Assembly (NCBI RefSeq): GCF_019645875.1 | Contig: NZ_CP081000.1 | Coordinates: 2,170,001 to 2,234,000 of the forward strand | From: Mycolicibacterium senegalense | Lineage (GTDB): Bacteria > Actinomycetota > Actinomycetes > Mycobacteriales > Mycobacteriaceae | DNA length: 64,000 nucleotides | Direction: 5' to 3' | Shown: in pieces, positions 57,567-64,000 of the stretch | How positions within the stretch are numbered: position 1 is the first letter of the stretch | Layout: each line of letters opens with the position of its first letter | Notes under the pieces: model-generated | Seen by the model: the letters and a program-made list of their open reading frames with translations, nothing else | Database searches by the model: none | Told to the model about the DNA's origin: nothing | Made by a program: the position numbers and the translations under genes

Positions 57567-58387
57567 AGGCGGCCGTCGGCCCGCAGATCCGGATGCACCC
57601 ACTCCGGTGACCGGCGGGCCTTGAACGCGCGGAAGCCCTCCACCGCCTCGTCGCCGCTGTAACTGGCCTTCATGCCGATCCGGTCGTAGAGGCCCATGTA
57701 GCTGTCGAGGCTGGACTTGACCACCCCGCGGGCCCGGGGCGCGGTCCGGCAGCACTGGGCGAGCACTTCGGTTGCGGCTGAAAGCAATTCGTCGTGCGGG
57801 ACCACGCGGGCGACCATGCCCCAGTCGACCGCCTCCTGTGCGGTGAGGGTGCGCCCGGTGAACATCAGGTCGCGCGTGCGGACCACGCCGATCAGGCGGG
57901 CCAGCATCTGGCTGTAATAGGTGTCGGCGATGCCGCGGTACAACTCGGGTACCCGGAAGGTGGCGCGGTCGCTGACCACGGCCATGTCGCTGCAGATCGC
58001 GATCTGCAACCCGCCGCCCTGGCACAGCCCGTTGACCGCGCTGACCACCGGCTTGACCGATTGGCGCAGGGTTTCGAAAGGCGTGACGTCCATCGACAGG
58101 GCCGCGCCGAAACTCATCCAGTCGTCGACGCCGTTGCCGCCGCCGAGGTCACCGCCCGGGGCGAACACGTCCCCGGTACCGGTGATCAGCAGCCCGGCCA
58201 GGTCCGGGTCCGCCTCGACGTGGGTGACCGCGTACCGGATGCCGAAGTACATGGCCGGCGTCATCGCGTTGCGGGCCTCGGGGCGGTCCAGGGTGACGAC
58301 CCCGAACGGGCCCCGCCGCTCGAACCGGAGATAAGGGGTGCCGAGCCAGTCGCCTTCGGGCGGTCGTGGGGTGAGTCCCTGCGTCAT
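57563..58387 (-). CDS. Enoyl-CoA hydratase/isomerase family protein
   Basis: A 274-residue crotonase-fold enzyme read from the ATG at 58387. VVTLDRPEARNAMTPAMYFG and the oxyanion region LLITGTGDVFAPGGDLGGG are typical; NGLCQGGGLQIAICSDMAV and ELYRGIADTYYSQML follow. The catalytic Glu pair of true hydratases is not clear by eye, so the reaction (hydratase, isomerase or lyase of an acyl-CoA) is left open. An upstream frame extension to 58558 overlaps rbsK and is not supported. rbsK is upstream on the same strand with 44 bases between. Confidence 0.9.
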   Translation of the reverse strand: MTQGLTPRPPEGDWLGTPYLRFERRGPFGVVTLDRPEARNAMTPAMYFGIRYAVTHVEADPDLAGLLITGTGDVFAPGGDLGGGNGVDDWMSFGAALSMDVTPFETLRQSVKPVVSAVNGLCQGGGLQIAICSDMAVVSDRATFRVPELYRGIADTYYSQMLARLIGVVRTRDLMFTGRTLTAQEAVDWGMVARVVPHDELLSAATEVLAQCCRTAPRARGVVKSSLDSYMGLYDRIGMKASYSGDEAVEGFRAFKARRSPEWVHPDLRADGRL

Positions 58388-58431
58388 GCTGGCGACTATA
58401 ACGCCAACGGTATCGGCTTCAGTTGGCCGTC

Positions 58432-59292
58432 TCAGGGGGTCAGGACGGCGTCGATATCGGCGGCCGAGGGCGCGCAGTCGCCGGCGCCGCGCACCAGGGT
58501 GGCCAGGGCTCCGGCCGCGCATGCCCGGCGCAGCGCCTGCTCGTGGCCCGCGGTCCACCCGGCGGCGAGTACCCCGGCGAACACGTCGCCTGCCCCGGCG
58601 GTGTCCAGCGCCCGCACCGAGGGCGCCGGCACGTCGAAGCGCTCGTCGTCACCCAGGTAACTGGCGCCGCGTGCGCCCCGGGTGATCACCAGATGCCGCA
58701 CCGGCCAATGCCACTCGGCTGCCTCGGTCTCGTTGACCACCACGACGTCGACCAGTTCCGACAGGGCCAGCAGATGATGGGCGGGCGTACCTCCGGGCGA
58801 CGCGTTGAGCATCACCACCGCACCGGCTGCGCGCGCCAGCTTGGCCGCGGCGATCGCCGTCGTCACCGGAATCTCCAACTGAACCAACGTGACCTCACTC
58901 CAGACGATCGCCGAGCGGGCTGCCGCGGAGTCCACCTCGAGCCGGGAGTTGGCGCCCGGCGCCACCACGATGCAGTTCTCACCGACAGTGTCGACGAGGA
59001 TCGCCGCGGACCCGCTGGGGCCGGGCACACATGTCACGGCATCGGTGCCGACTCCATTGGCCTTCAGATGACGACGCAGGGTCACGGCCGCCGGGTCGTC
59101 ACCGACGGCGGCCACCAGGGCCACCTCGGCACCGGCCCGCGCGGCCGCCACCGCCTGGTTGCCGCCCTTGCCCCCGGACGCCGACGCCAGCGAGGACGCG
59201 AGCACCGTCTGTCCTGGACGCGGCAGCGCACCGACGGTGAACGTGAGATCGGCGTTGATGCTCCCGACGACGCAAACCCGCGCAGCGGCCAT
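58432..59292 (-). CDS. rbsK: Ribokinase
   Basis: A 286-residue PfkB kinase. The ribokinase N-terminal signature is [20 protein letters not shown] followed by [20 protein letters not shown]; the C-terminal signature is [19 protein letters not shown] with the catalytic Asp. It phosphorylates ribose at O5, linking to RpiB encoded earlier in the window. It matches Rv2436 by position between nadE and proA. It is divergent from proA with 73 bases between. Confidence 0.94.
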   Translation of the reverse strand: MAAARVCVVGSINADLTFTVGALPRPGQTVLASSLASASGGKGGNQAVAAARAGAEVALVAAVGDDPAAVTLRRHLKANGVGTDAVTCVPGPSGSAAILVDTVGENCIVVAPGANSRLEVDSAAARSAIVWSEVTLVQLEIPVTTAIAAAKLARAAGAVVMLNASPGGTPAHHLLALSELVDVVVVNETEAAEWHWPVRHLVITRGARGASYLGDDERFDVPAPSVRALDTAGAGDVFAGVLAAGWTAGHEQALRRACAAGALATLVRGAGDCAPSAADIDAVLTP

Positions 59293-59365
59293 GACTGAAA
59301 AGGCTAGTTGCTACCGGTGCCTGACACCTGTCGAAGCACCTCAACTCCTCCGATACGCTGGCCAG

Positions 59366-60631
59366 ATGAGCGTTCAGACAGAGTCTCCGACGACGACGCC
59401 GCCCCCTGAGGGCCTGCGTGAGCAGGTGCACGAGGCCGCGCGTCGGGCACGTGTCGCCGCCCGCATCCTGGGCACCCTGAGCGCCGAGACGAAGAACCGC
59501 GCGCTGCACGCCGCCGCCGACAGCGTCCTGGCCCATGTGCATGAGATCCTGGCCGCCAACGCCGCCGACGTGGACGCCGCGCGCGCCGCCGGAACGCCCG
59601 AGTCGATCCTGGACCGCCTGGCGCTCAACCCGCAGCGGGTCGACGGCATCGCCGCCGGTCTGCGGCAGGTCGCCGGGCTGCCCGACCCGGTCGGCGAGGT
59701 GTTGCGCGGCCGCACCCTGCCCAACGGGCTGCAACTGCGTCAGCAGCGGGTGCCGCTCGGCGTCGTCGGCATGGTCTACGAGGGCCGGCCCAACGTCACC
59801 GTGGACGCCTTCGGGCTCACCCTGAAATCGGGCAATGCCGCTCTGCTGCGCGGCAGTTCGTCTGCGGCCCGGTCCAACGAGGCGCTGGTGGCCGCGCTGC
59901 GTTCGGCGCTGGCGTCGGTCGGCCTGCCCCTGGACGCCGTGCAACTGTTGCCCAGCCATGACCGCGCCAGCGTCACCCACCTGATCCAGGCCCGCGGCCT
60001 GGTCGACGTGGTGATCCCGCGCGGGGGAGCCGGCCTGATCGAGGCGGTGGTGCGCGATGCGCAGGTACCCACCATCGAGACCGGTGTGGGCAATTGCCAT
60101 GTGTACGTTCACAGCTCGGCCGACCTGGACTTGGCCTGCAAGATCCTGCTGAACTCCAAGACCCGGCGTCCGAGTGTCTGCAACGCCGCCGAGACCCTGC
60201 TGGTGGACAAGGAGCTCGAGGCGACTGCGCTGCCCCGGCTGACCGCCGCGTTGCGCGACGCCGGTGTCACTGTGCACGCCGATCCCACGGAAGAGGAGCT
60301 GCACACCGAGTTCCTCTCGATGGACATCGCCGTGGCCCTGGTAGACGGAGTGGATGGCGCCATCGCCCACATCAACACGTACGGCACCGGGCACACCGAG
60401 GCCATCGTGACAACGGATCTTGCTGCGGCCCAACGCTTCACCGAGCAGGTGGATGCGGCCGCGGTGATGGTCAACGCGTCCACCGCGTTCACCGACGGAG
60501 AACAGTTCGGTTTCGGCGCCGAGATCGGCATCTCCACCCAGAAGCTGCACGCCCGCGGACCGATGGGCCTGCCCGAACTGACCTCGACCAAATGGATCGT
60601 GTGGGGAGACGGTCAGACCCGCCCGGCGTAA
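59366..60631 (+). CDS. proA: Gamma-glutamyl phosphate reductase
   Basis: A 421-residue aldehyde-dehydrogenase-fold enzyme. [20 protein letters not shown], then [20 protein letters not shown] and the catalytic Cys in [18 protein letters not shown] are diagnostic. [20 protein letters not shown] lies near the end. It reduces glutamyl phosphate to the semialdehyde, the second step of proline synthesis after ProB. The ATG at 59366 begins [20 protein letters not shown]; an open frame upstream is shadow sequence. Ortholog of Rv2427c. Confidence 0.97.
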   Translation: MSVQTESPTTTPPPEGLREQVHEAARRARVAARILGTLSAETKNRALHAAADSVLAHVHEILAANAADVDAARAAGTPESILDRLALNPQRVDGIAAGLRQVAGLPDPVGEVLRGRTLPNGLQLRQQRVPLGVVGMVYEGRPNVTVDAFGLTLKSGNAALLRGSSSAARSNEALVAALRSALASVGLPLDAVQLLPSHDRASVTHLIQARGLVDVVIPRGGAGLIEAVVRDAQVPTIETGVGNCHVYVHSSADLDLACKILLNSKTRRPSVCNAAETLLVDKELEATALPRLTAALRDAGVTVHADPTEEELHTEFLSMDIAVALVDGVDGAIAHINTYGTGHTEAIVTTDLAAAQRFTEQVDAAAVMVNASTAFTDGEQFGFGAEIGISTQKLHARGPMGLPELTSTKWIVWGDGQTRPA

Positions 60632-60662
60632 CCCGCCGACCAGATACAGACCAGGAGACCAC

Positions 60663-61553
60663 ATGAGCGTGCCCGCCCGCCCCGCTCCGTTGTTCGCCGA
60701 CATCGACGATGTCGCGCGACGCTTGGCGGAGACCGGATATCTGCCCGATACCGCCACGGCGACAGCGGTTTTCCTCGCCGATCGGCTCGGCAAACCCCTG
60801 CTCGTGGAGGGGCCCGCAGGCGTCGGCAAGACCGAGCTCGCCCGGGCGGTGGCGGCGACCACCGGTTCGGAGCTGGTCCGGCTGCAATGCTACGAGGGCG
60901 TGGACGAGGCCCGTGCGCTCTACGAGTGGAACCATGCCAAGCAGATCCTGCGGATCCAGGCCGGACAGGCCGGCGGTTCGGGGACCGACTGGGATCAGAC
61001 CAAGGACGACGTGTTCAGCGAGGAGTTCCTGCTGACGCGTCCGCTGCTGACCGCGATCAAGCGCACCGACCCGACCGTGCTGCTGGTCGACGAGACCGAC
61101 AAGGCCGACATCGAGATCGAAGGCCTACTGCTGGAGGTGCTCTCCGACTTCGCGGTCACAGTCCCCGAACTCGGCACGATCACCGCCGAGCGGCCGCCGT
61201 TCGTGGTGCTCACCTCGAATGCCACCCGTGAGCTCTCCGAGGCGCTCAAGCGACGCTGCCTGTTCCTGCACATCGACTTCCCGGATCCGGATCTGGAGCG
61301 CCGCATTCTGCTGTCCCGGGTGCCCGAGCTGCCCGAGCACATCGCGACCGAACTGGTGCGGATCATCGGCGTGCTGCGCGGTATGCAGCTCAAGAAGCTC
61401 CCGTCGGTCGCCGAGACCATCGACTGGGGCCGCACGGTGCTGGCGCTGGGTCTGGACACCATCGACGACGAGATGATCGCCGCCACCCTCGGTGTGGTGC
61501 TCAAGCACCAGTCAGACCAAGTCAGAGCGGCCGGCGAGTTGAGGCTGAACTAA
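60663..61553 (+). CDS. MoxR-type AAA+ ATPase
   Basis: A 296-residue AAA+ protein. Walker A is LLVEGPAGVGKTELARAVAA, Walker B is VLLVDETDKADIEIEGLLLE, and the sensor region is FVVLTSNATRELSEALKRRC. MoxR ATPases work as chaperones with partner VWA proteins and often help insert metals or assemble large complexes. Its stop TAA shares a base with the ATG of the VWA gene (TAATG), so the two are translationally coupled. Ortholog of Rv2426c. The client complex is unknown; no molybdenum hydroxylase gene is adjacent. Confidence 0.95.
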   Translation: MSVPARPAPLFADIDDVARRLAETGYLPDTATATAVFLADRLGKPLLVEGPAGVGKTELARAVAATTGSELVRLQCYEGVDEARALYEWNHAKQILRIQAGQAGGSGTDWDQTKDDVFSEEFLLTRPLLTAIKRTDPTVLLVDETDKADIEIEGLLLEVLSDFAVTVPELGTITAERPPFVVLTSNATRELSEALKRRCLFLHIDFPDPDLERRILLSRVPELPEHIATELVRIIGVLRGMQLKKLPSVAETIDWGRTVLALGLDTIDDEMIAATLGVVLKHQSDQVRAAGELRLN

Positions 61554-63004
61554 TGGTGCCCCGCCGGGTTCGACCGCCTCAGCCGCTGGCCCCACACGGC
61601 CTGCCGGGGCACCTCGTCGAGTTCGTCGAAGCCCTTCGCGGGCAGGGAATCTCGGTCGGCCCGTCGGAGACCGTGGACGCCGGCCGGGTGATCACCGTGC
61701 TGGGGCTGGGCGACCGCGAGGCGTTGCGTGAGGGGATCGCGTGCGCGGTGCTGCGCCGCCCGGACCACCGCGACACCTACGACGCGATGTTCGACCTGTT
61801 CTTCCCGGCGGCGCTCGGGGCCCGCACCGTGCTCGCGGACGAGGAAGACAGCCCCGACGACGACAGTCAGCCTCAGCTGCCGCCGGAGGACATCGAGGCG
61901 ATGCGCGAAGCGCTGGTGCAGATGCTGTCCGACAACGAGGATCTGGCCAACCTCGATGACCGGATGGCGGCGATGATCGCGCGGATCGTCGAGGCCTACG
62001 GGCGCTACAACTCCAGCCGTGGTCCGTCGTACTCGTCGTATCAGGCGCTCAAGGCGATGAGCCTGGACGATCTGGAGGGCCGGCTGCTGGCCGGGCTGCT
62101 CGCGCCCTACGGCGAGGAGCCCACGCCCACCCAGGAGGAGATCGCCAAGGCGCTGGCCGCCCAGCGCATCTCCCAGCTGCGCAAGATGGTCGAGTCGGAG
62201 ACCAAGCGGCGCACGGCCGAGCAGTTGGGCCGCGACCACGTGCAGATGTACGGGGTGCCGCAGCTGGCGGAGAACGTCGAATTCCTGCGCGCCTCGGGCG
62301 AACAGCTGCGGCAGATGCGCAAGACGGTGCAGCCGCTGGCCCGCACGTTGGCGACGCGATTGGCGGCCCGGCGCCGCCGGTCTCGTTCCGGGGAGATCGA
62401 CTTGCGCAAGACGCTGCGCAAGTCGATGTCCACCGGCGGGGTGCCGATCGACGTGGTGCTCAAGAAGCCGCATCCGGCCCGCCCCGAGCTGGTGGTGCTC
62501 TGCGATGTGTCGGGGTCGGTGGCTGGGTTCAGCCACTTCACCCTGATGCTGGTCTCGGCGCTGCGCCAGCAGTTCTCCCGGGTTCGGGTCTTCGCCTTCA
62601 TCGACACCACCGACGAGGTCACCGACATGTTCGGGCCGGAGTCCGATCTGGCGGTGGCGGTGCAGCGCATCACCCGTGAGGCGGGCGTGTACACCCGCGA
62701 CGGGCATTCCGACTACGGCCATGCCTTCGTATCGTTCCTGGACAAGTATCCCAACGTGCTGTCGCCGCGCAGCTCGCTGCTGGTGCTGGGGGACGGCCGG
62801 AACAACTACCGCAACCCCGAGACGGCACTGCTCGCGCACATGGTGTCGGCCAGTCGCCACGCGCACTGGCTCAACCCCGAGCCCAAGCACCTGTGGGGCA
62901 GCGGGGACTCCGCGGCGCCGAAGTACCTCGAAACCATCCCGATGCACGAGTGCCGGTCAGCCAAACAGCTGGCCGCCGTGATCGACGGGTTGCTGCCGGT
63001 CTGA
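61553..63004 (+). CDS. VWA-domain protein, CoxE type
   Basis: A 483-residue protein, partner of the MoxR ATPase encoded directly upstream. The N-terminal about 300 residues are helical and charged (KALAAQRISQLRKMVESETK). The C-terminal VWA domain carries the MIDAS motif DVSGSVAGFS in VVLCDVSGS, and DGHSDYGHAF and VLGDGRNNYRNPE. No signal peptide or membrane span is present. CoxE-type proteins act with MoxR in assembling carbon monoxide dehydrogenase in other bacteria; here the target is not evident. Ortholog of Rv2425c. Confidence 0.93.
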   Translation: MVPRRVRPPQPLAPHGLPGHLVEFVEALRGQGISVGPSETVDAGRVITVLGLGDREALREGIACAVLRRPDHRDTYDAMFDLFFPAALGARTVLADEEDSPDDDSQPQLPPEDIEAMREALVQMLSDNEDLANLDDRMAAMIARIVEAYGRYNSSRGPSYSSYQALKAMSLDDLEGRLLAGLLAPYGEEPTPTQEEIAKALAAQRISQLRKMVESETKRRTAEQLGRDHVQMYGVPQLAENVEFLRASGEQLRQMRKTVQPLARTLATRLAARRRRSRSGEIDLRKTLRKSMSTGGVPIDVVLKKPHPARPELVVLCDVSGSVAGFSHFTLMLVSALRQQFSRVRVFAFIDTTDEVTDMFGPESDLAVAVQRITREAGVYTRDGHSDYGHAFVSFLDKYPNVLSPRSSLLVLGDGRNNYRNPETALLAHMVSASRHAHWLNPEPKHLWGSGDSAAPKYLETIPMHECRSAKQLAAVIDGLLPV

Positions 63005-63037
63005 GTCGCCCTTGCCGCTGCCGTAAGCTGCCTCTTT

Positions 63038-63685
63038 GTGGCAAGACGGCGCAGGCTGGGTGTGATGGGTGGGACGTTCGATCCCATCCACAACGGACAC
63101 CTGGTCGCCGCCAGTGAGGTCGCCGACCTGTTCGACCTCGACGAGGTGGTGTTCGTTCCCACCGGTCAGCCATGGCAGAAGCACGATCGGCGGGTCAGCG
63201 CGGCTGAGGACCGGTATCTGATGACAGTGATCGCGACCGCGTCCAACCCGCGTTTCTCGGTCAGCCGTGTCGACATCGATCGGGGCGGTGCGACCTACAC
63301 CAAGGACACCTTGCGTGACCTGCGTGACCTCAACGCCGATACCGACCTGTACTTCATCACCGGCGCCGATGCCCTGGCATCGATCCTGTCATGGCAGAAC
63401 TGGGAGGATCTGTTCTCCATGGCGAGGTTCGTGGGCGTGAGCCGGCCGGGCTACGAGTTGGACGGTGAACATATCGAGGCGGCGCTGCGTGAGCTGTCGC
63501 CGGACGCACTGACGTTGGTCGAGGTGCCCGCGCTGGCGATCTCGTCCAGTGACTGCCGTAAGCGGGCCGCCGACGGCCGGCCGATCTGGTACCTGGTACC
63601 CGACGGTGTGGTGCAGTACGTGGCCAAACGCGGGTTGTACTCCGCAGACGGGAAGGGTGAACGCATCATGGAGCCGATTCGATGA
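63038..63685 (+). CDS. nadD: Nicotinate-nucleotide adenylyltransferase
   Basis: A 215-residue enzyme with a GTG start. The nucleotidyltransferase motif is [20 protein letters not shown] (H-x-G-H), and the [16 protein letters not shown] segment is the ATP-binding ISSTxxR-type motif. It makes deamido-NAD, the substrate of NadE encoded 10 kb upstream. Some species carry a longer start; the GTG at 63038 gives the standard beginning. It overlaps rsfS by 4 bases. Ortholog of Rv2421c. Confidence 0.97.
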   Translation: MARRRRLGVMGGTFDPIHNGHLVAASEVADLFDLDEVVFVPTGQPWQKHDRRVSAAEDRYLMTVIATASNPRFSVSRVDIDRGGATYTKDTLRDLRDLNADTDLYFITGADALASILSWQNWEDLFSMARFVGVSRPGYELDGEHIEAALRELSPDALTLVEVPALAISSSDCRKRAADGRPIWYLVPDGVVQYVAKRGLYSADGKGERIMEPIR

Positions 63686-64000
63686 GCGCGACCGACGAGG
63701 CTGTCGCCATGGCGACGGTGGCCGCCCGGGCCGCAGCGGCCAAGCTGGCCGACGATGTGGTGGTCATCGATGTGTCGGGCCAGTTGGTGATCACCGACTG
63801 CTTCGTGATCGCATCGGCCTCCAACGAGCGCCAGGTCAACGCGATCGTCGACGAGGTCGAGGAGAAGATGCGGCTGGCCGGGTACAAGCCCGCGCGCCGC
63901 GAGGGCACCCGGGAAGGGCGCTGGACCTTGCTCGACTACGTCGACATCGTGGTGCACATCCAGCACCAGGACGAGCGGGAGTTCTACGCCCTCGAGCGGT
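63682..64000 (+). CDS. rsfS: Ribosomal silencing factor RsfS, N-terminal part (cut by window edge)
   Basis: The first 106 codons of RsfS (DUF143, Iojap family). The start at the ATG at 63682 overlaps the nadD stop (ATGA). The pattern [20 protein letters not shown], then [16 protein letters not shown] and [20 protein letters not shown], is the family core. RsfS binds ribosomal protein L14 and blocks subunit joining when nutrients are low. The C-terminal end lies beyond the window. The nadD-rsfS pairing is conserved in most bacteria. Ortholog of Rv2420c. Confidence 0.96.
   Translation, partial: MSATDEAVAMATVAARAAAAKLADDVVVIDVSGQLVITDCFVIASASNERQVNAIVDEVEEKMRLAGYKPARREGTREGRWTLLDYVDIVVHIQHQDEREFYALER

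Noticed and set aside
59099..60862. A 587-codon minus-strand frame opposite proA
   Set aside because: It is antisense to proA and reads as low-complexity Gly/Arg/Val sequence.

Overview
The window is high-GC, gene-dense actinobacterial chromosome. Gene content and order match the region around tig-clpP1-clpP2-clpX, korAB, rpf, valS-folC-ndk-rne-rplU-rpmA-obg-proB, nadE, proA and nadD-rsfS of mycobacteria (Rv2467 to Rv2420c in M. tuberculosis, recalled from memory). The two tandem rpf genes, the extra metabolic genes and the low number of broken genes suggest a fast-growing Mycolicibacterium. No phage, CRISPR array or origin was seen. The only mobile DNA is an IS110-type transposase cut by the left edge.

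Layout. 1-0.9 kb: IS110 end, non-coding flank and a small HNH protein. 0.9-13 kb: pepN, a secreted DUF732 protein, a mycothiol-linked DsbA-like oxidoreductase with a SigH-like promoter, a translationally coupled cassette of NCS1 permease, Fcy1-like cytosine deaminase and 2-oxoglutarate/Fe(II) oxygenase, an aldo/keto reductase with a divergent TetR regulator, rpiB, a Nei-type glycosylase and a Na+/H+ antiporter. 13-16.8 kb: beta-lactamase-fold esterase, small membrane and exported proteins, tRNA-Gly and tRNA-Pro. 16.8-21.3 kb: the protein quality-control block tig, clpP1P2, clpX. 21.3-27.5 kb: a YdeP-type molybdoenzyme with FdhD and a DUF2185 protein, a divergent LysR regulator and a PfkB kinase. 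27.9-31.5 kb: korAB and mobA. 31.5-33.6 kb: a gene-free kilobase followed by two resuscitation-promoting factor genes. 33.6-39.5 kb: FAD monooxygenase, lipoprotein, S9 peptidase, enoyl-reductase-like protein and DUF937 protein. 39.6-51.3 kb: valS-folC-DUF4233-ndk, rne, rplU-rpmA-obg-proB. 51.3-64 kb: sirtuin, cysteine hydrolase, nadE, a large exported S15-type hydrolase, enoyl-CoA hydratase, rbsK, proA, MoxR/VWA pair, nadD and the start of rsfS.

How parts work together. Trigger factor and the ClpP1P2/ClpX protease form a folding and degradation unit. KorA and KorB form one 2-oxoacid:ferredoxin oxidoreductase. rne, rplU, rpmA, obg and rsfS concern RNA and ribosomes. proB and proA give the first two steps of proline synthesis. 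nadD and nadE are two steps of NAD synthesis, next to an NAD-consuming sirtuin.

The most interesting signals are regulatory or contextual: the permease/deaminase/oxygenase cassette, CRP-type dyads in front of both rpf genes, a long hairpin that partly buries the obg ribosome binding site, a ClgR-like operator across the tig stop codon, and several perfect inverted repeats in promoters. These readings were made by eye; no search or folding program was run.
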